Position numbers and translations under genes: made by a program. A model generated the notes under the pieces. That model was not told the DNA's origin. It saw only the letters and a program-made list of their open reading frames with translations, and did no database searches. Of a stretch of 64,000 nt of DNA, positions 51,890 to 61,383 are shown one piece after another; the first letter of the stretch is position 1, and the number at the start of each line of letters is the position of its first letter. The DNA comes from JBBITI01 sp963735055 (lineage in GTDB: Bacteria; Chloroflexota; Dehalococcoidia; Dehalococcoidales; UBA2162). The stretch lies in contig CAVTJN010000010.1 of assembly GCA_963735055.1 (NCBI GenBank), positions 62,001 through 126,000 on the forward strand, read 5' to 3'.

Positions 51890-53191
51890 TCATTTCGGTC
51901 GGCCCTCGGATTGCAGTATCTGCAATGCCCGGATCGCAATGTCGCGCCGCAGGACTTTCTCGGCGTCCGGTCCGAGGTTGGCGTTGCCCATGGGGTTGAC
52001 TATCTTCACCCCGGTGATTACCCGCGTCGAGCCGACCATTTCAGCCACCGGGGTCATGGTGCAGACATGGGCCGTGGGGATGCCGACCTTTTCGATTTCC
52101 TTGGCCAGCGCTGACCCGCAGCGCGTACTGGTGCCTCAGGTAGACGTCAGGACCACTCCGTCGACCCCCGAGTCTCTGAGTTCGGCGGCGATCGCCCGGC
52201 CCATCTTGCGGGCATTCTCGACAGTGGTGGCCACGCCGGTCGTGGCATAGAAGAAATCGTGAAGCCTGCCGAATACGTGCTCCCGCTCCAGGTCACGCAT
52301 GACATCGAGCGGGACAAGCCGGTTCGGGTCCTGGCGGACGAAGACGGCGTCATAACCCGCGTGGTTGACATCAAGGTCCTCGGCCCGGAGTCGGTCCAGA
52401 CCTTTCAGACTGTACCTGCCGAAATGGGTGGCGCCGCCGGACTCGATCTTGTCGGGATTGCCCCGGGGCACCAGGCCGCCGTCAGTCACCAAGGCGATGA
52501 CCGCCGAGCCGATGTCTTTGATCGGAGAGGCGGGGGTGATGCGGTCATACTTGGGCTGGGATACCTCCGACTCGAACGGCCGGCCCTGGACCTTGTTGAG
52601 CAGCATCGCGACCGCTCTTTCGGCGCCCGTCCGGTCCGAGGTCTCATTGACGATAATACCGCGGGGTATGTAGTGTTCTTCCGAAGGCTTACCGATGGTC
52701 TGACCGGCGGCGAGCTTCAGGGCCAGACCGGCCATGCGGTTGACGGCTTCGTTCATGGTCCTGACGGAATTGCCGGTGCGGACAATGAATACATCTTTGT
52801 GGAAGAGATCGACTCCCGGGTTCTCATCGTACATTCCGGTCACGGCGGGAATGGCGAGACTGTCCATGACTGCCTTGGAGACGGCCCCGCAAGCCACCCC
52901 ATACCGCCCCGCCTCAAAGGCCGGACCGGCAATGAGAAGGTCGGGCTGGTAAGGGCGCAGGAGGTCGACTATTTCGGCGGCGGCCATGGCCATGTTCTCG
53001 GCGAGGTAATTATCCCCGCAGATCGCCGTTGCTACTACCTCACCCCGGTCTCCGAAAGCAGTCTGAAAAGCCCGCCCTGGCCCGGACGGTCCTGGGACGA
53101 TGCGGGGCCCAACGTCTGCCTTATCCTCGCCGCCAACGCCGCCGAAATACTGGTTGAGATAATGAACTACCCTCAGTTTCTTGCTGTCCAT
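51890..53191 (-). CDS. grdB: Glycine/sarcosine/betaine reductase component B, selenoprotein (in-frame TGA = Sec352)
   Basis: 433 residues. It starts VVHYLNQYFGGVGGEDKAD, the standard GrdB N-terminus. After 351 codons the sequence reads VVLTST-U-GTSTRCGSALAKE, where U is the TGA at 52136-52138, the UGTxTRCG motif of GrdB; it then continues to TGA at 51890-51892 (NPMGNANLGPDAEK near the end). The Sec forms the substrate selenol that attacks the C-N bond of the amine bound by the B component. Read to the first TGA it would look like a 351-aa protein lacking its active site. It starts 1 bp after the grdE stop. Confidence 0.93.
52108..52124 (-). promoter_or_regulatory. SECIS-like hairpin of grdB
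   Basis: On the mRNA, 11 nt after the UGA, GCGCTG and CAGCGC form a 6-bp stem with the loop CGGGT. The loop contains a GGU, as in the E. coli fdhF SECIS loop, with its apex about 18-22 nt downstream of UGA. Confidence 0.6.
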
Positions 53192-53192
53192 G

Positions 53193-54452
53193 TCAGTACC
53201 TTACCGCCATCAGTTTCGAATTTCCGAGCTGACTCAACGACCCTTTGACCTGGCGCAATTGCCTCGGAGATGCACTCTCAACCCTCAGCCCACCGGGTAT
53301 GCCCATCACGCGGTCCGGAGCCGGGACGGTGATGTTGCCAACCGGGGCCCCCATGGAGATCATGGCGTCGATTTCGGGGGCGTTGAAGATGGTGGCGGGC
53401 TTCGGACTGGTGTCGGTGGTGTCGATACCCATGTGCAGGAACGCCAGGACGGTCTTTATGCCGAGTTCCTCGCATCTCTGGGCGGTCCTGGCCATGGTCA
53501 ACTCCGGGGCGCCGCCGCCGATCTTGGTCAGCACCGCCGCGTTCGCGCCGAGTGTCCATCTGGCCAGGTTGGCAGCCACCGTGGCCGCCCTTTCGTATTC
53601 GGCGACGTTGTTGGGGGCGTTGGTGATGATGACGCCGCCGAAGACGAGTGTCTTGAGGTGCTGGCGGAAGAGCTCCGTGACCATGGGGTGATTCTGGATG
53701 GTGTATGTCTCCATGAAACGGCTGTCGGAAGGCGCCACCAGGGCGCCGTCGAGTATTTCGTTGGGGTGAATGACGGTTGGTACGATGCGCTCGATGTTGT
53801 CTCCGTATAGGATGGGATCACCATGCAGCGGTTCGAACTGGTTGGTGAGTACCTGAAAGATGTAGGCTACCCGGGGGAGGTCGGCGATTCCCGTCCCGTA
53901 AGGCAGCTCGTATATCTCCACAGCGTCCGGCGGCCGGGAAATACCGGCTCCTGCCAGGTAGGCGGCAGTCTTGAGCGCGGCGATTTTGAGGGCGATCCGA
54001 TACTCTGACGGGGTGGTGCCGGTGGCGGGGTAGGGCAAAATGGAGACGTTACTCAGCTTCCCGTAGGGTCCTGCCTCGGCTCCCGGTCCCCAGGTATCGA
54101 TGAATTCGCCTACGGATTCACGGCCGCCGGGAGCGCCGTATTCGCTGACGGTTACGGCGGCGCCGCGCAGGACGACGGTTGCGCCGCTTCCGGCACTGTC
54201 GTGGGGACCGAGCGCGCCGGGGAAATCCTGTCCTTTGACTTTAGCCCGGGGTTCGACGACGTCAGCCACGCGCACCAGGCGGCACCGTTCGCCGGGGTTG
54301 GCCAGATCGATGTCGATCTGACGCAGCCGCCGGTCTTCGAGCAAGAGACGCTGTAGCTCGTCACGGTTCACCGACAGCAGGCCATCGACAACGGCCGTCC
54401 GGGGACCGAATTGTACCTCCCGGATGTGAAGAATCCTGAGTTCGAGCTTCAT
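53193..54452 (-). CDS. grdE: GrdE-like component B proprotein subunit without the usual precursor Cys
   Basis: A 419-residue homologue of GrdE/GrdG/GrdI. It begins MKLELRILHIREVQFGPRTA; ANPGERCRLVRVADVVEPR and GPGAEAGPYGKLSNVSILP follow, and the C-terminal domain has GVIITNAPNNVAEYERAA and APVGNITVPAPDRVMG. In clostridial GrdE the chain is cleaved near residue 242 at a Cys that becomes a pyruvoyl group (family knowledge). Here the only cysteines are 57 and 327; the matching stretch is DGALVAPSDSRF, residues 235-246, with Ser242. Either Ser is the precursor, or the protein is not processed, or the chemistry differs. First gene of the grd operon. Confidence 0.85.
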   Translation of the reverse strand: MKLELRILHIREVQFGPRTAVVDGLLSVNRDELQRLLLEDRRLRQIDIDLANPGERCRLVRVADVVEPRAKVKGQDFPGALGPHDSAGSGATVVLRGAAVTVSEYGAPGGRESVGEFIDTWGPGAEAGPYGKLSNVSILPYPATGTTPSEYRIALKIAALKTAAYLAGAGISRPPDAVEIYELPYGTGIADLPRVAYIFQVLTNQFEPLHGDPILYGDNIERIVPTVIHPNEILDGALVAPSDSRFMETYTIQNHPMVTELFRQHLKTLVFGGVIITNAPNNVAEYERAATVAANLARWTLGANAAVLTKIGGGAPELTMARTAQRCEELGIKTVLAFLHMGIDTTDTSPKPATIFNAPEIDAMISMGAPVGNITVPAPDRVMGIPGGLRVESASPRQLRQVKGSLSQLGNSKLMAVRY

Positions 54453-54460
54453 TTCCGCAA

Positions 54461-54476
54461 ATTATAGCATAGTCGG
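54461..54476 (-). promoter_or_regulatory. Extended -10 promoter of the grd operon
   Basis: On the minus strand CCGACTATGC-TATAAT, hexamer 54461-54466 with TGC before it, lies 8 nt before the grdE ATG, so the transcript is nearly leaderless. The segment 54465-54476 is the inverted image of the -10 region of the divergent aldolase gene. Confidence 0.6.
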
Positions 54477-54539
54477 ATGCTGGAGCCACGGCCCGGCGAC
54501 ACCAGTACGGCACGCGTCCGGCCAGCCCCGATTGGTCTT

Positions 54540-54569
54540 TTGAATCGAAATCGCCGGCTATGCTAATCT
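54540..54569 (+). promoter_or_regulatory. Promoter of the acid-sugar module
   Basis: TTGAAT at 54540-54545, 18-nt spacer, TGC-TAATCT with the hexamer at 54564-54569. The block 54554-54565 (CCGGCTATGCTA) matches the grd promoter on the opposite strand at 11 of 12 bases. Confidence 0.6.
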
Positions 54570-54608
54570 ATGGGGATTCAAGTTCGGGGTCGAGGTGAGA
54601 GCCATATC

Positions 54609-55400
54609 ATGAGGAAAAATACCCTGCGCGAACTGTTGGCAGCGGGTAGGCCGACACTGAGCACCCGGATGCTGACCACATCGCCGCAGGTGGCGGAGAT
54701 GATTGGGCACTCCGGGGCATTCGATTTCATCGAACTGCTGGGCGAGTACGCTTCCTGGACGATCACCGATTTCGAGAACTTCGCCCGGGCGGTCGAGTTG
54801 TTTCCCAAGATGTCATCGATGATCAAGGTGGAAAGAGAGCCCCGGCTCCACATCACGCAGCGGGCGCTGGGGGCCGGCATTCAGAACGTGTTGTTTGCTG
54901 ACTGCGATACGGCCGAGGATGTTGAAGAATGCATCCGGCTGGTGCGTCCGGGGACGCCGGAAGACGGAGGCGTGCATGGCGCCTCGATGCGGCGAAACGT
55001 GGCCTATGGACTGGAAGCGGCCAGTCGCGCTTGGGCGCAGGCGATGCGTGAGGTGGTTATCGAGGTGATGATTGAGTCGGCAACGGCGGTCCACAACCTG
55101 GACGAGATCCTGTCAGTCAAGGGGTTGGATATGGTCCACTTCGGTCCCAGCGACTATTCTCTGAGTGTGGGTAGCGTCGGTCAGGACAAGAGCGTGGAGG
55201 TGCAACGGGTGCACCGCCGGGTGATTGAGGCGGCTTTGCGGAAGGGCGTCCGGCCGAGAGTGGTGATTGGCAGCCACGAGGAAGCTCGGGAGTACGTCGA
55301 TATGGGGGTGCGCGATTTCTGCGTGGGTAATGATCTGGGTATCTTGTACCGGTGGGCCGTTCTCAATGGCGAGAAGATGAGGGGGATGCTGGGCAAATAG
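54609..55400 (+). CDS. HpcH/HpaI family aldolase
   Basis: 263 residues from the ATG at 54609, which has GAGGTGA upstream and gives the usual start MRKNTLRELLAAGRPTLSTR. Class II metal-dependent aldolases of this family cleave or form 2-keto-hydroxy acids with pyruvate or glycolaldehyde-type products. The metal-binding Glu and Asp lie in VMIESATAVHNL and LDMVHFGPSDYS; the phosphate/carboxylate loop is RVVIGSHEEAREYV. It is the first gene of a module with a kinase and a dehydrogenase, divergent from grdE. Confidence 0.87.
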   Translation: MRKNTLRELLAAGRPTLSTRMLTTSPQVAEMIGHSGAFDFIELLGEYASWTITDFENFARAVELFPKMSSMIKVEREPRLHITQRALGAGIQNVLFADCDTAEDVEECIRLVRPGTPEDGGVHGASMRRNVAYGLEAASRAWAQAMREVVIEVMIESATAVHNLDEILSVKGLDMVHFGPSDYSLSVGSVGQDKSVEVQRVHRRVIEAALRKGVRPRVVIGSHEEAREYVDMGVRDFCVGNDLGILYRWAVLNGEKMRGMLGK

Positions 55401-55469
55401 CCAGGAGCGGGGACAACATGGCGGCAACAAAGCGAGCGACCCAAATTCGTCCGGCCGTCTGGGGTTAAG

Positions 55470-56867
55470 TTGATACTGTCTGAGATGTTGGCCGGGCAGC
55501 CCCCCGTCAGGCACGTCCCCGATGCCCGTCGCCAGATCAGGGAAGCCCTGGTGAAGTCGGGCAAACACTTGGTCGTCATCGATGACGATCCGACTGGCAT
55601 GCAGACGGTCCAGGACGTCGGTGTCATCATGGACTGGTCGGTGGCCGCCCTGCGGGTTGCTCTGGCCTCGCCTTCGCCCGTGTTCTTCGTATCGGTCAAT
55701 TCGCGCAGCCTGACTACGGCCGAAGCCGGGGCGCTGGGCCGGGAGGTGGGGCAGAATCTCCGGGGGGCAGCAGCCGGGGAGCATTCCGAGGTTCTGTTGG
55801 CCTCGAGGAGCGACAGCACGCTCCGGGGGCATTTTCCCCATGAGGTTCAGTCTCTGATCTCCGGAATGGGGGTCCGGCCGGATGGCGTCATCTTCGCCCC
55901 GGCTTTCCTTGAGGCGGGACGGTACACTATCGGTGATGAACACTGGGCGGAACAACAGGGCCAAATGGTCCCGGTGGGCGAGACCGAATTTGCCCGCGAC
56001 CCGATGTTCGGCTTCAAGAACAGCAATCTGAGGGCGTGGGTCCAGGAGAAGACAAACGGCGCGATCAAAGCCGCAGACGTGATGTCGATATCCCTGAAGG
56101 ATATCCGGGACGGCGGTCCAAGCCGGGTCGCCGAGTTGCTTCTTGGCGCGGCCAACCAGGTGGTGATCATCGTCAACGCGGCCGCGTATTCCGACCTGGA
56201 TGTTGTTTCACTGGGCATACAGGCGGCTGAAGACGAGGGTAAGAAGTTGGTCTACCGGTGCTCCGCCTCATTCCTGAAATCGCGCGGCGGATTTGAGGAC
56301 CGGGCGCTGTTGACTCATGAGGAACTGGTCTCGGAGGGCGGACCCGGGTTGATCATCGTCGGGTCGTACGTGGAGAAGACATCCCGGCAATTGAGACAGT
56401 TGCTCGATAGTGGACTGGCGAAAGCGGTCGAATTGAACGTCGACGCCGTCATTGACATAACGAACAGCCACCGGGAAGTGGAGCGGACGGCAAAGCTGGT
56501 CGAGCAAGGGCTTGCCGCGGGCGTGACCACAGTCCTTTACACATCACGACAGGTGCATGCGGCGCCGGCAGGCGACTTCGCCGGGACCGGCAGGTTGATA
56601 ATGCAGGCACTGTCTGAAGTTGTGACCCGGGTTCAGGTGCGTCCCGCGTTTGCGGTGGCCAAGGGCGGGATCACCAGTATCGAGACGGCGAAAACGGCGC
56701 TCGGGGTGAAACAGGCATTTGCCATCGGGCAGATACTGCCCGGTGTACCGGTGTGGCGCCTGGGAGCGGAAAGCCGGTGGCCGGGGATCAGCTACGTTGT
56801 CTTTCCGGGGAACGTTGGCGATGATAATGCGTTGCGGATAGCGGTCGAGACACTCCGCGGGATCTGA
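55470..56867 (+). CDS. DUF1537 four-carbon acid sugar kinase
   Basis: 465 residues, TTG at 55470 (an ATG at 55485 is an alternative). The family's N-terminal domain has HLVVIDDDPTGMQTVQDVGV and SRSLTTAEAGALGREVG, and SRSDSTLRGHFPHE. The C-terminal nucleotide-binding domain has FAVAKGGITSIETAKTALG and ESRWPGISYVVFPGNVGDD. DUF1537 proteins phosphorylate four-carbon acid sugars such as erythronate (OtnK, DtnK). An ATG at 55418 with a good ribosome-binding site is out of frame, so a base may have been lost near the start. Confidence 0.9.
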   Translation: MILSEMLAGQPPVRHVPDARRQIREALVKSGKHLVVIDDDPTGMQTVQDVGVIMDWSVAALRVALASPSPVFFVSVNSRSLTTAEAGALGREVGQNLRGAAAGEHSEVLLASRSDSTLRGHFPHEVQSLISGMGVRPDGVIFAPAFLEAGRYTIGDEHWAEQQGQMVPVGETEFARDPMFGFKNSNLRAWVQEKTNGAIKAADVMSISLKDIRDGGPSRVAELLLGAANQVVIIVNAAAYSDLDVVSLGIQAAEDEGKKLVYRCSASFLKSRGGFEDRALLTHEELVSEGGPGLIIVGSYVEKTSRQLRQLLDSGLAKAVELNVDAVIDITNSHREVERTAKLVEQGLAAGVTTVLYTSRQVHAAPAGDFAGTGRLIMQALSEVVTRVQVRPAFAVAKGGITSIETAKTALGVKQAFAIGQILPGVPVWRLGAESRWPGISYVVFPGNVGDDNALRIAVETLRGI

Positions 56868-56960
56868 CCGGCGACGAGAATACCCGCGATCGGTGACTGG
56901 CAAATCGCAGGTGTCAGACTCCCCGCGGCGGATCAGACCACGGGGCTCAGGAGGAATATT

Positions 56961-57845
56961 ATGGTGGAGACAATTGGCTTCATCGGTCTGGGCGTTATGG
57001 GAGGTCCCATGGCGAGGCGTCTGGCTGCGAATTACCACCTTGCGGTATACGACGTCGATGCGAAGAGGATGGGCGCAGTGTCCGGGGCGAAGCAGGCCGA
57101 CAGTGTCGCCGGGGTGGCGCGCTTTGCGACGGTGGTGTTTCTGTCGCTGCCCGGTTCGGAGTCGGTCCGGGACGTCATTCTGGGCGAAGGCGGTCTCAAG
57201 GCGAATCTGGGGCCGGGTAGCGTCATTATCGACACCAGCACCACCTCGCCGACGACAAGCCAGGAAATCGCACGGTCACTGGATGGGGCGGGGATTTCAT
57301 TCCTCGATGCCCCGGTAAGCGGGGGGGAGAAGGCGGCCATCGATGGGACGCTCTCGGTGATGGTGGGGGGCAAGGAAGAGACCTTCGCACGGTGCCGCGC
57401 GGCGCTAGACAGCATTGGCACGAATGTGGTGCGGGTGGGCAATACCGGCATGGGGGGGGTGGCGAAGCTGGTTAATAATCTTATCGTCGGCGTCACCTTC
57501 GTGGCCGTCGCCGAGGGATTCGCCCTCGGAACGAAGAGCGGCCTGGACCCGAAGGTGTTGTACCAGGCCATCCGGCATGGCTGGGCCGGTTCGAAGGTGC
57601 TGGACGTGAGCGCCGAGGCGATGCTGGGCCGGGATTTCAGGCCGGGCGGCAGCGTGGATATCCACTGGAAGGACCTCGGCTATGCCCTGGCGCTAGCCCG
57701 GGAAATGGAAGTGCCGGTCCCTGCGGCGGCGATCGCCCACGAGGTATTCAAGACCGCCCGCGCTGCCGGGAAAGGACGCCTGTCTCAGCCAGCCATCGTG
57801 CAACTCTGGGAAGAGTTGTTGAAAATCGAAGTCGGCGGCGGCTGA
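56961..57845 (+). CDS. NAD(P)-dependent beta-hydroxyacid dehydrogenase (3-hydroxyisobutyrate dehydrogenase family)
   Basis: 294 residues. The Rossmann loop GFIGLGVMGGPMARRLA is followed by the substrate motif DAPVSGGEKAAIDGTL and by the catalytic Lys in GMGGVAKLVNNLI. The family includes tartronate semialdehyde reductase, LtnD and 3-hydroxyisobutyrate dehydrogenase; with a DUF1537 kinase beside it an LtnD-like acid-sugar oxidation is likely. It ends the three-gene module and is preceded by AGGAGG. Confidence 0.9.
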   Translation: MVETIGFIGLGVMGGPMARRLAANYHLAVYDVDAKRMGAVSGAKQADSVAGVARFATVVFLSLPGSESVRDVILGEGGLKANLGPGSVIIDTSTTSPTTSQEIARSLDGAGISFLDAPVSGGEKAAIDGTLSVMVGGKEETFARCRAALDSIGTNVVRVGNTGMGGVAKLVNNLIVGVTFVAVAEGFALGTKSGLDPKVLYQAIRHGWAGSKVLDVSAEAMLGRDFRPGGSVDIHWKDLGYALALAREMEVPVPAAAIAHEVFKTARAAGKGRLSQPAIVQLWEELLKIEVGGG

Positions 57846-57857
57846 TCGCAAATGCCA

Positions 57858-58553
57858 TCATCCCCGGGCAGCGGGGCCGCCCCGGACGGACAGGTGGTTG
57901 ATGAACCAGTCCCGGGCAAGTTGGACCACCTGCTCCAGCGTTCCCGGCTCCTCGAAAAGGTGAGTGGCGCCCGGAACGATGACGAGCTTCTTCTCAGAAT
58001 GCAGGGAGGCCAACGCTTTCCGGTTCAAGTCGATGACCGGGGCGTCGTTGCCGCCGACAATCAGGAGCGTCGGCGCTTTCACCCGCTCAATGGCGGACCC
58101 GGCCAGATCGGGCCGGCCGCCCCGGGAAACGACCGCCGCCACGAGGGCAGGGCGGTCGGCCGCGGCGATCAGTGCCCCTGCAGCGCCGGTGCTGGAACCG
58201 AAGATACCTGACATGATCCCGCCAGTCCCAGTATTCTTGTGTAGCCAGTCGACCACCGCCGTGAGGCGCTGTCCCAGGAGGATGGTGTCGAAGCGCAGGT
58301 GGCCCCGAATGATGTCTTCGGCTTCCTCATCCGCGGTCAGCAGGCTGACCAGGATGGTGCCCAGCCCTGCCTCATGTAACGACCGGGCAACCAGGCGGTT
58401 TCGCGGACTGTACCTGTTGCTGCCGCTGCCATGGGCAAATACCACGAGGCCGTTCGGCGGGTGGGGAAGGGTCAGATCGGCATCCAGCGAGACGCCTCTG
58501 CCGGTATCCACCCGGAGGTAACGCTCTTCAGGAAAGACGAGTTCGTTCGCCAT
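57858..58553 (-). CDS. Alpha/beta hydrolase, dienelactone-hydrolase-like
   Basis: 231 residues. Catalytic triad: Ser in GIFGSSTGAAGAL (GxSxG), Asp in VGGNDAPVIDLN and His in GATHLFEEPG. HGSGSNRYSPRN near the start forms the oxyanion hole. Convergent with the dehydrogenase gene (12 bp apart) but on the other strand. Similar proteins often sit beside phosphoribosyltransferase domains; none is seen here. Confidence 0.88.
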   Translation of the reverse strand: MANELVFPEERYLRVDTGRGVSLDADLTLPHPPNGLVVFAHGSGSNRYSPRNRLVARSLHEAGLGTILVSLLTADEEAEDIIRGHLRFDTILLGQRLTAVVDWLHKNTGTGGIMSGIFGSSTGAAGALIAAADRPALVAAVVSRGGRPDLAGSAIERVKAPTLLIVGGNDAPVIDLNRKALASLHSEKKLVIVPGATHLFEEPGTLEQVVQLARDWFINHLSVRGGPAARG

Positions 58554-58757
58554 CCAACCTATCTCCTAGCCGCGGCTCGAGTCTGTCGTCCGGCTTGGGT
58601 GGCTGCCTTCAGTCTCAGCGCCGACCATGTCTCATCGATGGAGACCTGGCCACCGCCTGCAGTCCGAACGTCCGTGCCAGGGCCGTAATTGTGTCGCGGT
58701 TGATGTCGACTTTGATTCAGGATGTGCCTTTGGGGTAAGTAACCCATGTTTGCTCGA

Positions 58758-58964
58758 CTACTGACTCGTGATTGACACTGCTTTGAGCGGGCACGCCCGC
58801 ACACAATCGCCGCACCCGCGGCATATGCCTGGATCGGTCATCGGGGGACTGAGAACCGATTCCTGCACCATGAGCCGTCGTTCACATGCCGCCGCGGCGA
58901 GGCATACCGGGCATTGCTGCGGTAAGCACCGGTTATAGTCGACCAGGGCGGTCTTCCGGCCCAT
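58758..58964 (-). CDS. Small ferredoxin-like 4Fe-4S protein
   Basis: 68 residues. One standard 4Fe-4S site CRGCGDCVRACP lies near the C-terminus. The N-terminal half has four more cysteines (CLPQQCPVCLAAAAC), reminiscent of the first cluster region of ABCE1-type proteins. It is an electron carrier of unknown partner. The start overlaps the coiled-coil gene upstream by 32 bp. Confidence 0.82.
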   Translation of the reverse strand: MGRKTALVDYNRCLPQQCPVCLAAAACERRLMVQESVLSPPMTDPGICRGCGDCVRACPLKAVSITSQ

Positions 58965-59142
58965 CGGCCTGCTCCGAAATAGCTTTTTCCAGCGCCTCTT
59001 CGAGCGCCTCGAGTTCCTGCCACATGGCTGGTTTTACGGAATGGCGCGGCCAGCGCGATTTTAGTTCGGCTATCTTATCTTCCAGTTCCTTGATGCGAGA
59101 CTGGTCCGGTATCACGAAAGCAACTGCTTCGTCGTTGAGCAT
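58933..59142 (-). CDS. Small coiled-coil hypothetical protein
   Basis: 69 residues from the ATG at 59142 (MLNDEAVAFVIPDQSRIKEL). Two helices of alternating charge (RIKELEDKIAELKSRW and MWQELEALEEALEKAISEQ) suggest a coiled coil. It starts at a TGATG overlap with the zinc-ribbon gene and overlaps the ferredoxin gene. No known family. Confidence 0.7.
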   Translation of the reverse strand: MLNDEAVAFVIPDQSRIKELEDKIAELKSRWPRHSVKPAMWQELEALEEALEKAISEQADGPEDRPGRL

Positions 59143-59321
59143 CACGTGCCTCCTGTGGTACCGGGGACAGCCCGGCACGAGGGACCGTTCGAAACGCCGG
59201 TGACTGTCAGCAGTTCCGTCTCCGCGCATTCGGGGCACATCAGCGTGTCTGCTGGCGTTTCAGCAGCTTCGACTTCAAATTGGGCGTCGCACGCGTCGCA
59301 AGTGTACTGAATGAAAGCCAT
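59142..59321 (-). CDS. Small zinc-ribbon protein
   Basis: 59 residues from the ATG at 59321. The zinc-binding pairs are CDAC (residues 8-11) and CPEC (29-32). It is the first gene of a compact three-gene unit with the coiled-coil protein and the ferredoxin. It ends in TGATG with the next gene. Confidence 0.7.
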   Translation of the reverse strand: MAFIQYTCDACDAQFEVEAAETPADTLMCPECAETELLTVTGVSNGPSCRAVPGTTGGT

Positions 59322-59412
59322 TATCTCCTCCGTGAGTAGATGCCGATACGAATAATATAGCAGAACCGGGTGGACGAAAGCGAGGGGGACGGTCGTGATT
59401 CAACGGTTGTGA

Positions 59413-60936
<1,524 letters not shown>

Positions 60937-60983
60937 GGGTCGTGCCGCACCGGTCAGGTCTTACTGTGTAGGCCCCGGCGAAG

Positions 60984-61223
60984 TCACCCTCCGGGATAGC
61001 CAAAATGCCGCGTCAGTTTCCTGGCCTCCAGTTGCGGGCCAACTCCGGTGGGTTGCGGCGAGCCAGCGAACCTTAGCTCTGTTGATTCTATTTGGCGGAA
61101 TCCTTCCCGACGGCGGTGGTTACGAACCTGCGAGCCGCTTGTCTCGACCATTTGAGCTTCACGACGAACGGGGGGTACGAGACCCGCCAACAACAGGACG
61201 CTGAAGACGTATAGACCGATCAT
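60984..61223 (-). CDS. Small membrane-anchored hypothetical protein
   Basis: 79 residues from the ATG at 61223, which has GGGAGG 5 nt upstream. A single N-terminal hydrophobic helix (MIGLYVFSVLLLAGLVPP) is followed by a charged cytoplasmic or periplasmic tail with no recognisable domain. The good ribosome-binding site supports it; the opposite-strand 91-codon frame lacks one. Confidence 0.45.
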   Translation of the reverse strand: MIGLYVFSVLLLAGLVPPVRREAQMVETSGSQVRNHRRREGFRQIESTELRFAGSPQPTGVGPQLEARKLTRHFGYPGG

Positions 61224-61273
61224 CTGAACCTCCCATGGCAACTGAAGATCGAGTTCCTCTCAATCGTCAGCAA

Positions 61274-61299
61274 GTGCTGGGGCGCTCACGCCCCAGCAC
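61274..61299. repeat. 11-bp GC-rich hairpin between small genes
   Basis: GTGCTGGGGCG (61274-61284), CTCA loop, CGCCCCAGCAC (61289-61299). It has no T-run. A 10-bp palindrome TAAGCGCTTA follows at 61311-61320. Confidence 0.65.
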
Positions 61300-61383
61300 G
61301 ATGTCTGCGCTAAGCGCTTACACCTGGCCGTCGGCTCGGTAGCCGCGCGTGGGTGGTGGATCAGGTCAGGATGGGGCGATAGT

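Noticed and set aside
52136..53191. A complete 351-residue GrdB ending at TGA 52136
   Set aside because: The conserved UGTxTRCG active site and about 80 conserved residues follow in the same frame, so this TGA is a selenocysteine codon.
52259..53248. A 329-codon plus-strand ORF over grdB
   Set aside because: Antisense shadow without homology or a ribosome-binding site.
61274..61320. An intrinsic terminator at the 11-bp hairpin
   Set aside because: No T-run follows on either strand; kept only as a hairpin.
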